Shown here: one piece after another, positions 14,001 to 26,338 of the stretch
Numbering within the stretch: the first letter of the stretch is position 1
Layout: each line of letters begins with the position of its first letter
Assembly: GCA_920105625.2 (NCBI GenBank)
Contig: CAKKTE020000052.1
Span: 806,001 to 870,000 of the forward strand
From: Clusia tigrina
Lineage: Eukaryota; Arthropoda; Insecta; Diptera; Clusiidae
DNA length: 64,000 nt
Reading direction: 5' to 3'
Translations under genes and position numbers: made by a program
The notes under the pieces: generated by a model
Seen by the model: only the letters and a program-made list of their open reading frames with translations
Databases searched by the model: none
Told to the model about the DNA's origin: nothing

Positions 14001-16392
14001 TAACAATAAAGTACCCGAACCTCTTGTCAATTTAAACTATCGCTCAAAGCTATGCTTCCCTTTAGTCCCAAATCAAACACTGATAAAACTTCAAATGGCC
14101 CTAACTTCTATACGGTACGTCCTACACCTATCAAAGTTTGCAACATACAAATGCTTGTAAATTTTTACTGGAGCTTCATAAAACCTTGAGATTTTGTAAA
14201 AATAAAGTACTCGAGCCTCTTCTCAATTTAAGCTATCGCTCAAAGCTATGCTACCCTTTAGTCCCAAATCAAACACTGATAATACTTCAAATGGCCCTAA
14301 CTTCTATACGGTACGTCCTACACCTATCAAAGTTAGCAACAGACAAATGCTTGTAAATTTTTAGTGGAGCGTCATAAAATCTTAAAATTTTGTAACAATA
14401 AAGTACTCGAGCCTCTTGTCAATTTAAGCTATCGCTCAAAGCTATGCTACCCTTGAGTCCCAAATCAAACACTGATAAAACTTCAAGTGGCCCTAACTTC
14501 TATACGGTACGTCCTACACCTATCAAAGTTTGCAACATACAAATGCTTGTAAATTTTTACTGGAGCGTCTTAAAATCTTAAAATTTTGTAACAATAAAGT
14601 ACTCGAGCCTCTTGTCAATTTAAGCTATCGCTCAAAGCTATGCTACCCTTGAGTCCCAAATCAAACAATGATAAAACTTCAAATGGCCCTAACTTCTATA
14701 CGGTACGTCCTACACCTATCAAAGTTTGCAACATACAAATGCTTGTAACTTTTTACTGCAGCGTCATAAGACCTTGAAATTTTGTAACAATAAAGTACTC
14801 GAGCCTCTTGTCAATTTAAGCTATCGCTCAAAGCTATGCTACCCTTGAGTCCCAAATCAAACACTGATAAAAGTTCAAATGGCCCTAACTTCTATACGGT
14901 ACGCCTTACACCTATCAAAATTTGCAACATACAAATGCTTGTAAATTTTTACTGGAGCTTCATAAAACCTTGAGATTTTGTAACAATAAAGTACTCGAGC
15001 CTCTTCTCAATTTAAGCTATAGCTCAAAGCTATGCTACCCTTGAGTCCCAAATCAAACACTGATAATACTTCAAATGGCCCTAACTTCTATACGGTACGT
15101 CCTACACCTATCAAAGTTTGCAACATACAAATGCTTGTAAATTTTTACTGGAGCGTCATAAAATCTTAAAATTTTGTAACAATAAAGTACTCGAGCCTCT
15201 TGTCAATTTAAGCTATCGCTCAAAGCTTTGCTACCCTTGAGTCCCAAATCAAACACTGATAAAATTTCAAATGGCCCTAACTTCTGTACGGTACGTCCTA
15301 CACCTATCAAAGTTTGCAACATACAAATGCTTGTAACTTTTTACAGGAGCGTCATAAAACCTTGAAATTGTGTAATAATAAAGTACTCGAGCCTCTTCTC
15401 AATCTAAGTTATCGCTCAAAGCTGTGCTACCCTTGAGTCCCAAATCAAACACTGATAAAACGTCAAATGGCCCTAACGTCTATACGGTACGCCCTACACC
15501 TATCAAAGTTTGCAACATACAAATGCTTGTAACTTTTTACTGGAGCGTCATAAAACCTTGAAATTTTGTAACAATAAAGTACCCGAACCTCTTGTCAATT
15601 TAAACTATCGCTCAAAGCTATGCTTCCCTTTAGTCCCAAATCAAACACTGATAAAACTTCAAATGGCCCTAACTTCTATACGGTACGTCCTACACCTATC
15701 AAAGTTTGTAACATACAAATGCTTGTAAATTTTTACTGGAGCTTCATAAAACCTTGAGATTTTGTAAAAATAAAGTACTCGAGCCTCTTCTCAATTTAAG
15801 CTATCGCTCAAAGCTATGCTACCCTTTAGTCCCAAATCAAACACTGATAATACTTCAAATGGCCCTAACTTCTATACGGTACGTCCTACACCTATCAAAG
15901 TTAGCAACAGACAAATGCTTGTAAATTTTTAGTGGAGCGTCATAAAATCTTAAAATTTTGTAACAATAAAGTACTCGAGCCTCTTGTCAATTTAAGCTAT
16001 CGCTCAAAGCTATGCTACCCTTGAGTACCAAATCAAACACTGATAAAACTTCAAGTGGCCCTAACTTCTATACGGTACGTCCTACACCTATCAAAGTTTG
16101 CAACATACAAATGCTTGTAAATTTTTACTGGAGCGTCTTAAAATCTTAAAATTTTGTAACAATAAAGTACTCGAGCCTCTTGTCAATTTAAGCTATCGCT
16201 CAAAGCTATGCTACCCTTGAGTCCCAAATCAAACAATGATAAAACTTCAAATGGCCCTAACTTCTATACGGTACGTCCTACACCTATCAAAGTTTGCAAC
16301 ATACAAATGCTTGTACCTTTTTACAGGACCGTCATAAAACCCTGAAATTGTGTAACAATAAAGTACTCGAGCCTCTTCTTAATCTAAGCTAT
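11025..16392. repeat. 3.8-kb tandem duplication, copy 1 (expanded to 5,368 bp)
   Basis: This segment starts inside a unit (unit position 45) and ends inside another (unit position 120). The next base begins a second copy that starts again at unit position 45. Copy 1 consists of a 2,112-bp part (11,025-13,136), an 8-unit block X present twice (13,137-16,272) and a 120-bp unit stub. Private variants shared with copy 2 include the 1-bp loss in GTACGCCTACACC (about 11,176 and 16,544), an extra base in ATCTTCAAAATTTTG, CAAATGTCCTTAAC, and ACCCTGAAATTGTG in the stub. Confidence 0.9.
13137..16272. repeat. 8-unit block X, two tandem copies (2 x 1,568 bp)
   Basis: Blocks 13,137-14,704 and 14,705-16,272 follow the same order of unit variants with an offset of exactly 1,568 bp. 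Both carry TGTGTAATAATAAAG with CTGTGCTACCC, TGTAAAAATAAAG and TTTTTAGTGGAGCG. They differ at a few sites. For example, the second block and the single X in copy 2 read AAAACGTCAAATGG where the first reads AAAACTTCAAATGG. Confidence 0.88.
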
Positions 16393-16544
16393 CTTTTTAC
16401 AGGAGCGTCATAAAACCTTGAAATTGTGTAACAATAAAGTACTCGAGCCTCTTCTCAATCTAAGCTATCTCTCAAAGCTATGCTACCCTTGAGTCCCAAA
16501 TCAAACACTGATAAAAGTTCAAATGGCCCTAACTTCTATACGGT
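16273..16544. repeat. Chimeric 272-bp unit containing an off-phase junction
   Basis: The unit runs normally from position 1 to 120, then jumps back to position 45 at 16,393 and continues to 196. This gives 120 + 152 = 272 bp, 76 bp too long. The bases CT at 16,393-16,394 fit both sides (CTATCTC on one, AACTTTTT on the other), a 2-bp microhomology. It is the only place in the window where the 196-bp phase is broken by more than 17 bp. Confidence 0.95.
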
Positions 16545-19500
16545 ACGCCTACACCTATCAAAATTTGCAACATACAAATGCTTGTAACTTTTTACAGGAG
16601 CGTCATAAAACCTTGAAATTATGTAACAATAAAGTACTCGAGCCTCTTCTCAATCTAAGTTATCGCTCAAAGATATGCTACCCTTGAGTCCCAAATAAAA
16701 CACTGATAAAACTTCAAATGGCCCTAACGTCTATACGGTACGCCCTACACCTATCAAAGTTTGCAACATACAAATGCTTGTAAATTTTTACTGGAGCGTC
16801 ATAAAATCTTCAAAATTTTGTAACAATAAAGTACTCGAGCCTCTTGTCAATTTAAGCTATCGCTCAAAGCTATGCTACCCTTGAGTCCCAAATCAAACAC
16901 TGATAAAATTTCAAATGGCCCTAACTTCTGTACGGTACGTCCTACACCTATCAAAGTTTGCAACATACAAATGCTTGTAACTTTTTACAGGAGCGTCATA
17001 AAACCTTGAAATTATGTAACAATAAAGTACTCGAGCCTCTTCTCAATCTAAGTTATCGCTCAAAGCTATGCTACCCTTGAGTCCCAAATCAAACACTGAT
17101 AAAACTTCAAATGGCCCTAACGTCTATACGGTACGCCCTACACCTATCAATATTTGCAACATACAAATGCTTGTAACTTTTTACAGCAGCGTCTTAAGAC
17201 CTTGAAATTTTGTAACAATAAAGTACTCGAGCCTCTTGTCAATTTAAGCTATCGCTCAAAGTTATGCTACCCTTGAGTCCCAAATCAAATACTGATAAAA
17301 GTTCAAATGGCCCTAACTTCTATACGGTACGCCCTACACCTATCAAAGTTTGCAACATACAAATGCTTGTAAATTTTTACTGGAGCTTCATAAAACCTTG
17401 AGATTTTGTAACAATAAAGTACTCGAGCCTCTTCTCAATTTAAGCTATAGCTCAAAGCTATGCTACCCTCGAGTCCCAAATCAAACACTGATAATACTTC
17501 AAATTGCCCTAACTTCTATACGGTACGTCCTACACCTATCAAAGTTTGCAACATACAAATGCTTGTAACTTTTTACAGGAGCGTCATAAAACCTTGAAAT
17601 TGTGTAACAATAAAGTACTCGAGCCTCTTCTCAATCTAAGCTATCGCTCAAAGCTATGCTACCCTTGAGTCCTAAATCAAACGCTGATAAAAGTTCAAAT
17701 GGCCCTAACTTCTAAACGGTACGCCCTACACCTATCAAAATTTGCAACATACAAATGCTTGTAAATTTTTACTGGAGCTTCATAAAACCTTGAGATTTTG
17801 TAACAATAAAGTACTCGAGCCTCTTCTCAATTTAAGCTATAGCTCAAAGCTATGCTACCCTTGAGTCCCAAATCAAACACTGATAATACTTCAAATGGCC
17901 CTAACTTCTATACGGTACGTCCTACACCTATCAAAGTTAGCAACATACAAATGCTTGTAACTTTTTACTGGAGCGTCATAAAACATTGAAATTTTGTAAC
18001 AATAAAGTACCCGAACCTCTTGTCAATTTAAACTATCGCTCAAAGTTATGCTTCCCTTTAGTCCCAAATCAAACACTGATAAAACTTCAAATGTCCTTAA
18101 CTTCTATACGGCACGACCTACACCGATCAAAGTTTGCAACATACAAATGCTTGTAACTTTTTACTGGAGCTTCATAAAACCTTGAGATTTTGTAACAATA
18201 AAGTACTCGAGCCTCTTCTCAATTTAAGCTATCGCTCAAAGCTATGCTACCCTTTAGTCCCTAATCAAACACTGATAAAATTTCAAATGGCCCTAACTTC
18301 TGTACGGTACGTCCTACACCTATCAAAGTTTGCAACATACAAATGCTTGTAAATTTTTACTGGAGCGTTATAAAATCTTGAAATTTTGTAACAATAAAGT
18401 ACTCGAGCCTCTTGTCAATTTAAGCTATCGCTCAAAGCTATGCTACCCTTGAGTCCCAAATCAAACAATGATAAAACTTCAAATGGCCCTAACTTCTATA
18501 CGGTACGTCCTACACCTATCAAAGTTTGCAACATACAAATGCTTGTAACTTTTTACTGCAGCGTCATAAGACCTTGAAATTTTGGAACAATAAAGTACTC
18601 GAGCCTCTTGTCAATTTAAGCTATCGCTCAAAGCTATGCTACCCTTGAGTCCCAAATCAAACACTGATAAAAGTTCAAATGACCCTAACTTCTATACGGT
18701 ACGCCTTACACCTATCAAAATTTGCAACATACAAATGCTTGTAAATTTTTACTGGAGCTTCATAAAACCTTGAGATTTTGTAACAATAAAGTACTCGAGC
18801 CTCTTCTCAATTTAAGCTATAGTTCAAAGCTATGCTACCCTTGAGTCCCAAATCAAACACTGATAATACTTCAAATGGCCCTAACTTCTATACGGTACGT
18901 CCTACACCTATCAAAGTTTGCAACATACAAATGCTTGTAAATTTTTACTGGAGCGTCATAAAATCTTAAAATTTTGTAACAATAAACTACTCGAGCCTCT
19001 TGTCAATTTAAGCTATCGCTCAAAGCTTTGCTACCCTTGAGTCCCAAATCAAACACTGATAAAATTTCAAATGGCCCTAACTTCTGTACGGTACGTCCTA
19101 CACCTATCAAAGTTTGCAACATACAAATGCTTGTAACTTTTTACAGGAGCGTCATAAAACCTTGAAATTGTGTAATAATAAAGTACTCGAGCCTCTTCTC
19201 AATCTAAGTTATCGCTCAAAGCTGTGCTACCCTTGAGTCCCAAATCAAACACTGATAAAACGTCAAATGGCCCTAACGTCTATACGGTACGCCCTACACC
19301 TATCAAAGTTTGCAACATACAAATGCTTGTAACTTTTTACTGGAGCGTCATAAAACCTTGAAATTTTGTAACAATAAAGTACCCGAACCTCTTGTCAATT
19401 TAAACTATCGCTTAAAGCTATGCTTCCCTTTAGTCCCAAATCAAACACTGATAAAACTTCAAATGGCCCTAACTTCTATACGGTACGACCTACACCTATC

Positions 19501-20192
19501 AAAGTTTGTAACATACAAATGCTTGTAAATTTTTACTGGAGCTTCATAAAACCTTGAGATTTTGTAAAAATAAAGTACTCGAGCCTCTTCTCAATTTAAG
19601 CTATCGCTCAAAGCTATGCTACCCTTTAGTCCCAAATCAAACACTGATAATACTTCAAATGGCCCTAACTTCTATACGGTACGTCCTACACCTATCAAAG
19701 TTAGCAACAGACAAATGCTTGTAAATTTTTAGTGGAGCGTCATAAAATCTTAAAATTTTGTAACAATAAAGTACTCGAGCCTCTTGTCAATTTAAGCTAT
19801 CGCTCAAAGCTATGCTACCCTTGAGTCCCAAATCAAACACTGATAAAACTTCAAGCGGCCCTAACTTCTATACGGTACGTCCTACACCTATCAAAGTTTG
19901 CAACATACAAATGCTTGTAAATTTTTACTGGAGCGTCTTAAAATCTTAAAATTTTGTAACAATAAAGTACTCGAGCCTCTTGTCAATTTAAGCTATCGCT
20001 CAAAGCTATGCTACCCTTGAGTCCCAAATCAAACAATGATAAAACTTCAAATGGCCCTAACTTCTATACGGTACGTCCTACACCTATCAAAGTTTGCAAC
20101 ATACAAATGCTTGTACCTTTTTACAGGACCGTCATAAAACCCTGAAATTGTGTAACAATAAAGTACTCGAGCCTCTTCTTAATCTAAGCTAT
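16393..20192. repeat. 3.8-kb tandem duplication, copy 2 (3,800 bp)
   Basis: This matches 11,025-16,392 but has only one X block: a 2,112-bp part (16,393-18,504), X (18,505-20,072) and 120 bp of a D-type unit ending at 20,192. After 20,192 the D-type unit simply continues in register, as expected of the original right flank. The length is 19 x 196 + 76 bp. Markers in the first part align at an offset of 5,368, and those after X at 3,800; the difference is one X block. Confidence 0.9.
18505..20072. repeat. 8-unit block X, single copy in duplication copy 2
   Basis: This is the only X block of copy 2. It carries the same markers as the two X blocks of copy 1 and is closer to the second of them, sharing AAAACGTCAAATGG and GTTTGTAACATAC. 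Small private differences include TTTTGGAACAATAAAG at about 18,583 and AAATGACCCTAAC at about 18,678. Confidence 0.85.
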
Positions 20193-20464
20193 CGCTCAAA
20201 ACTATGCTGCCCTTGAGTCCCAAATCAAACACTGATAAAACTTCAAATGGCCCTAACTGCTATACGGCACGACCTACACCTATCAAAGTTTGCAACATAC
20301 AAATGCTTGTAACTTTTTACTGCAGCGTCATAAGACCTTGAAATTTTGTAACAATAAAGTACTCGAGCTTCTTGTCAATTTAAGCTATCGCTCAAAGCTA
20401 TGCTACCCTTGAGTCCCAAATCAAACACTGATAAAAGTTCAAATGGCCCTAATTTCTATACGGT
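20193..20464. repeat. End of a D-type unit plus one C-type unit
   Basis: The first 76 bp complete the D-type unit that ends duplication copy 2. They are followed by one C-type unit (CTGCAGCG, CATAAGACC, CGAGCTTCTTG). This joins the left part of the array to the T/P/Q modular part. Confidence 0.8.
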
Positions 20465-21052
20465 ACGCCCTACACCTATCAAAATTTGCAACATACAAAT
20501 GCTTGTAAATTTTTACTGGAGCTTCATAAAACCTTGAGATTTTGTAACAATAAAGTACTCGAGCCTCTTCTCAATTTAAGCTATAGCTCAAAGCTATGCT
20601 ACCCTTGAGTCCCAAATCAAACACTGATAATACTTCAAATGGACCTAACTTCTATACGGTACGTCCTACACCTATCAAAGTTTGCAACATACAAATGCTT
20701 GTAAATTTTTACTGGAGCGTCATAAAATCTTAAAATTTTGTAACAATAAAGTACTCGAGCCTCTTGTCAATTTAAGCTATCGCTCAAAGCTATGCTACCC
20801 TTGAGTCCCAAATCAAACACTGATAAAAGTTCAAATGGCCCTAACTTCTATACGGTACGCCCTACACCTATCAAAGTTTGCAACATACAAATGCTTGTAA
20901 ATTTTTACTGGAGCTTCATAAAACCTTGAGATTTTGTAACAATAAAGTACTCGAGCCTCTTTTCAATTTAAGCTATAGCTCAAAGCTATGCTGCCCTTGA
21001 GTCCCAAATCAAACACTGATAATACTTCAAATGGCCCTAACTTCTATACGGT
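20465..21052. repeat. Module T, copy 1 (3 units, 588 bp)
   Basis: T consists of three left-type units: an A unit beginning ACGCCCTACACC, an F unit with GGACCTAAC just before it, and an A-like unit with CTTTTCAATTTAAGC and GCTGCCCTTG. This copy joins the left-type array directly, so it is the likely source of the three T copies that lie inside the right-type array. Confidence 0.88.
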
Positions 21053-22424
21053 ACGTCTTACACCTATCAAAGTTTGCAACATACAAATGCTTGTAACTTT
21101 TTACTGGAGCGTCATAAAACCTTGAAATTTTGTAACAATAAAGTACTCGAGCCTCTTCTCAATTTAAACTATCGCTCAAAGTTATGCTAACCTTGAGTCC
21201 CAAATCAAACAATGATAAAACTTCAAATGGCCCTAACTTCTATACGGTACGTCCTACACCTATCAAAGTTTGCAACATACAAATGCTTGTAACTTTTTAC
21301 TGGAGCGTCATAAAACCTTAAAATTTTGTAACAATAAAGTTCTCGAGCCTCTTGTCAATTTAAGCTATCGCTCAAAGCTATGCTACCCTTGAGTCCCAAA
21401 TCAAACACTGGTAAAATTTCAAATGGCCCTAATTTCTATACGGTACGTCCTACACCTAACAAACTTTGTAACATACAAATGCTTGTAACTTTTTACTGGA
21501 GCGTCATAAAACCTTGAAATTTTGTAACAATAAAGTCCTCGAGCCTCTGTTCAATTTAAGCTATCTCTCAAAGCTATGCTACCCTTGAGTCCCAAATCAA
21601 ACATTGCTAAAACTTCAAATGGCCCTAACTTCTATACGGTACGCCCTACACCTATCAAAGTTTGCAACATACAAATTCATGTAACTTTTTACTGGAGCGT
21701 CATAAAACCTTGAAATTTTGAAACAATATAGTACTCGAGCCTCTTGTCAATTTAAGCTATCGCTCAAAGCTATGCTACCTTTGAGTCCCAAGTCAAACAC
21801 TGGTAAAATTTCAAATGGCCCTAATTTCTATACGGTACGTCCTGCGCCTATCAAAGTTTGCAACATAAAAATGCTTGTAACTTTTTACTGGAGCGTCGTA
21901 AAATCTGGAAATTTTGTAACAATAAAGTACTCGAGCCTCTTGTCAATTTAAGCTATCGCTCAAAGCTATGCTACCCTTGAGTCTCAAATCAAACACTGAT
22001 AAAACTTCTCACGGCTCTAACTTCTATACGGTACGTCCTACACTTATTAAAGTTTGCAACATACAAATGCTTGTAACTTTTTAATGGAGCGTCATAAAAC
22101 CTTGAAATTTTGTACCAATAAAGACCTCGAGCGTCTTGTCAATTTAAGCTATCGCACAAAGCTATGCTACCCTTGAGTCCCAAATCAAACAATGATAGAA
22201 CTTCAAACGGCCCTAACTTCTATACGGTACGTCCTACACCTAACAAAGTTTGCAACATACAAATGCTTGTAACTTTTTACTGGAGCGTCATAAAACCTTG
22301 AAATTTTGTACCAATAAAGACCTCGAGCCTCTTGTCAATTTAAGCTATCGTTCAAAGCTATGCTACCCTTGAGTCCCAAATCAAACACTGACAAAACTTC
22401 AAATGGCCCTAACTTCTATACGGT
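21053..22424. repeat. Module P, copy 1 (7 units, 1,372 bp)
   Basis: The seven P units have diagnostic variants in fixed order. P1 has GTTATGCTAACC. P2 has AAAGTTCTCGAG and ACTGGTAAAATTTC. P3 has ACAAACTTTG, AAGACCTCGAGCCTCTG and CATTGCTAAAAC. P4 has AATTCATG and GAAACAATATAG. P5 has CCTGCGCC, GTCGTAAAATCTGG and TTCTCACGGCTC. P6 has TACCAATAAAGACC, ATCGCACAAAG and GATAGAAC. P7 has ATCGTTCAAAG and CACTGACAAAAC. In the first unit of this copy the boundary reads ACGTCTTACACC, the form found after T. Confidence 0.9.
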
Positions 22425-23012
22425 ACGCCCTACACCTATCAAAATTTGCAACACACAAATGCTTGTAAATTTTTACTGGAGCTTCATAAAACCTTGAGAT
22501 TTTGTAACAATAAAGTACTCGAGCCTCTTCTCAATTTAAGCTATAGCTCAAAGCTATGCTACCCTTGAGTCCCAAATCAAACACTGATAATACTTCAAAT
22601 GGACCTAACTTCTATACGGTACGTCCTACACCTATCAAAGTTTGCAACATACAAATGCTTGTAAATTTTTACTGGAGCGTCATAAAATCTTAAAATTTTG
22701 TAACAATAAAATACTCGAGCCTCTTGTCAATTTAAGCTATCGCTCAAAGCTATGCTACCCTTGAGTCCCAAACCAAACACTGATAAAAGTTCAAATGGCC
22801 CTAACTTCTATACGGTACGCCCTACACCTATCAAAGTTTGCAACATACAAATGCTTGTAAATTTTTACTGGAGCTTCATAAAACCTTGAGATTTTGTAAC
22901 AATAAAGTACTCGAGCTTCTTTTCAATTTAAGCTATAGCTCAAAGCTATGCTGCCCTTGAGTCCCAAATCAAACACTGATAATACTTCAAATGGCCCTAA
23001 CTTCTATACGGT
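22425..23012. repeat. Module T, copy 2 (588 bp)
   Basis: The same three units as T copy 1, exactly 1,960 bp downstream. Differences seen include CAACACACAAATG in the first unit, AATAAAATACTCGAG in the second and CGAGCTTCTTTTC in the third. The last two are shared with T copies 3 and 4 but not with copy 1, so the later copies derive from this version. Confidence 0.88.
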
Positions 23013-24384
23013 ACGTCTTACACCTATCAAAGTTTGCAACATACAAATGCTTGTAACTTTTTACTGGAGCGTCATAAAACCTTGAAATTTTGTAACAATA
23101 AAGTACTCGAGCCTCTTCTCAATTTAAACTATCGCTCAAAGTTATGCTAACCTTGAGTCCCAAATCAAACAATGATAAAACTTCAAATGGCCCTAACTTC
23201 TATACGGTACGTCCTACACCTAACAAAGTTTGCAACATACAAATGCTTGTAACTTTTTACTGGAGCGTCATAAAACCTTAAAATTTTGTAACAATAAAGT
23301 TCTCGAGCCTCTTGTCAATTTAAGCTATCGCTCAAAGCTATGCTACCCTTGAGTCCCAAATCAAACACTGGTAAAATTTCAAATGGCCCTAATTTCTATA
23401 CGGTACGTCCTACACCTAACAAACTTTGTAACATACAAATGCTTGTAACTTTTTACTGGAGCGTCATAAAACCTTGAAATTTTGTAACAATAAAGACCTC
23501 GAGCCTCTGTTCAATTTAAGCTATCACTCAAAGCTATGCTACCCTTGAGTCCCAAATCAAACATTGCTAAAACTTCAAATGGCCCTAACTTCTATACGGT
23601 ACGCCCTACACCTATCAAAGTTTGCAACATACAAATTCATGTAACTTTTTACTGGAGCGTCATAAAACCTTGAAATTTTGAAACAATATAGTACTCGAGC
23701 CTCTTGTCAATTTAAGCTATCGCTCAAAGCTATGCTACTTTTGAGTCCCAAGTCAAACACTGGTAAAATTTCAAATGGCCCTAATTTCTATACGGTACGT
23801 CCTGCGCCTATCAAAGTTTGCAACATAAAAATGCTTGTAACTTTTTACTGGAGCGTCGTAAAATCTGGAAATTTTGTAACAATAAAGTACTCGAGCCTCT
23901 TGTCAATTTAAGCTATCGCTCAAAGCTATGCTACCCTTGAGTCTCAAATCAAACACTGATAAAACTTCTCACGGCTCTAACTTCTATACGGTACGTCCTA
24001 CACTTACCAAAGTTTGCAACATACAAATGCTTGTAACTTTTTACTGGAGCGTCATAAAACCTTGAAATTTTGTACCAATAAAGACCTCGAGCGTCTTGTC
24101 AATTTAAGCTATCGCACAAAGCTATGCTACCCTTGAGTCCCAAATCAAACACTGATAGAACTTCAAACGGCCCTAACTTCTATACGGTACGTCCTACACC
24201 TAACAAAGTTTGCAACATACAAATGCTTGTAACTTTTTACTGGAGCGTCATAAAACCTTGAAATTTTGTACCAATAAAGACCTCGAGCCTCTTGTCAATT
24301 TAAGCTATCGTTCAAAGCTATGCTACCCTTGAGTCCCAAATCAAACACTGACAAAACTTCAAATGGCCCTAACTTCTATACGGT
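23013..24384. repeat. Module P, copy 2 (1,372 bp)
   Basis: All seven P units are present in order with the post-T boundary (ACGTCTTACACC). The P3 unit has ATCACTCAAAG, unlike copy 1 (ATCTCTC), and the P4 unit reads GCTACTTTTGAG. P6 has CACTGATAGAAC where other copies have CAATGATAGAAC. Confidence 0.9.
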
Positions 24385-24967
24385 ACGCCCTACACCTATC
24401 AAAATTTGCAACATACAAATGCTTGTAAATTTTTACTGGAGCTTCATAAAACCTTGAGATTTTGTAACAATAAAGTACTCGAGCCACTTCTCAATTTAAG
24501 CTATAGCTCAAAGCTATGCTACCCTTGAGTCCCAAATCAAACACTGATAATACTTCAAATGGACCTAACTTCTATACGGTACGTCCTACACCTATCAAAG
24601 TTTGCAACATACAAATGCTTGTAAATTTTTACTGGAGCGTCATAAAATCTTAAAATTTTGTAACAATAAAATACTCGAGCCTCTTGTCAAGCTATCGCTC
24701 AAAGCTATGCTACCCTTGAGTCCCAAATCAAACACTGATAAAATTTCAAATGGCCCTAACTTCTATACGGTACGCCCTACACCTATCAAAGTTTGCAACA
24801 TACAAATGCTTGTAAATTTTTACTGGAGCTTCATAAAACCTTGAGATTTTGTAACAATAAAGTACTCGAGCTTCTTTTCAATTTAAGCTATAGCTCAAAG
24901 CTATGCTGCCCTTGAGTCCCAAATCAAACACTGATAATACTTCAAATGGCCCTAACTTCTATACGGT
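24385..24967. repeat. Module T, copy 3 (583 bp)
   Basis: The second unit has lost 5 bp: CTTGTCAAGCTATCG instead of CTTGTCAATTTAAGC, at 24,690. The same loss is found only in T copy 4, 10,378 bp away, which ties the two copies to one ancestor. The first unit has a private change, GAGCCACTTCTC. Confidence 0.92.
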
Positions 24968-26338
24968 ACGTCTTACACCTATCAAAGTTTGCAACATACA
25001 AATGCTTGTAACTTTTTACTGGAGCGTCATAAAACCTTGAAATTTTGTAATAATAAAGTACTCGAGCCTCTTCTCAATTTAAACTATCGCTCAAAGTTAT
25101 GCTAACCTTGAGTCCCAAATCAAACAATGATAAAACTTCAAATGGCCCTAACTTCTATACGGTACGTCCTACACCTAACAAAGTTTGCAACATACAAATG
25201 CTTGTAACTTTTTACTGGAGCGTCATAAAACCTTAAAATTTTGTAACAATAAAGTTCTCGAGCCTCTTGTCAATTTAAGCTATCGCTCAAAGCTATGCTA
25301 CCCTTGAGTCCCAAATCAAACACTGGTAAAATTTCAAATGGCCCTAATTTCTATACGGTACGTCCTACACCTAACAAACTTTGTAACATACAAATGCTTG
25401 TAACTTTTTACTGGAGCGTCATAAAACCTTGAAATTTTGTAACAATAAAGACCTCGAGCCTCTGTTCAATTTAAGCTATCACTCAAAGCTATGCTACCCT
25501 TGAGTCCCAAATCAAACATTGCTAAAACTTCAAATGGCCCTAACTTCTATACGGTACGCCCTACACCTATCAAAGTTTGCAACATACAAATTCATGTAAT
25601 TTTTACTGGAGCGTCATAAAACCTTGAAATTTTGAAACAATATAGTACTCGAGCCTCTTGTCAACTTAAGCTATCGCTCAAAGCTATGCTACCTTTGAGT
25701 CCCAAGTCAAACACTGGTAAAATTTCAAATGGCCCTAATTTCTATACGGTACGTCCTGCGCCTATCAAAGTTTGCAACATAAAAATGCTTGTAACTTTTT
25801 ACTGGAGCGTCGTAAAATCTGGAAATTTTGTAACAATAAAGTACTCCAGCCTCTTGTCAATTTAAGCTATCGCTCAAAGCTATGCTACCCTTGAGTCTCA
25901 AATCAAACACTGATAAAACTTCTCACGGCTCTAACTTCTATACGGTACGTCCTACACTTATCAAAGTTTGCAACATACAAATGCTTGTAACTTTTTACTG
26001 GAGCGTCATAAAACCTTGAAATTTTGTACCAATAAAGACCTCGAGCGTCTTGTCAATTTAAGCTATCGCACAAAGCTATGCTACCCTTGAGTCCCAAATC
26101 AAACAATGATAGAACTTCAAACGGCCCTAACTTCTATACGGTACGTCCTACACCTAACAAAGTTTGCAACATACAAATGCTTGTAACTTTTTACTGGAGC
26201 GTCATAAAACCTTGAAATTTTGTACCAATAAAGACCTCGAGCCTCTTGTCAATTTAAGCTATCGTTCAAAGCTATGCTACCCTTGAGTCCCAAATCAAAC
26301 ACTGACAAAACTTCAAATGGTACTAACTTCTATACGGT
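24968..26338. repeat. Module P, copy 3 (1,371 bp)
   Basis: All seven P units are present. P4 has a 1-bp loss (CATGTAATTTTTACTGG, about 25,597) shared only with P copy 8, plus GTCAACTTAAGC. The last unit ends in ATGGTACTAAC rather than ATGGCCCTAAC, the form seen wherever P is followed by Q. Confidence 0.9.

Noticed and set aside
16381..16400. Insertion of a mobile element or foreign DNA at the phase break
   Set aside because: Both sides of the junction are ordinary satellite sequence, the excess of 76 bp is unit sequence, and there are no target-site duplications or terminal repeats.
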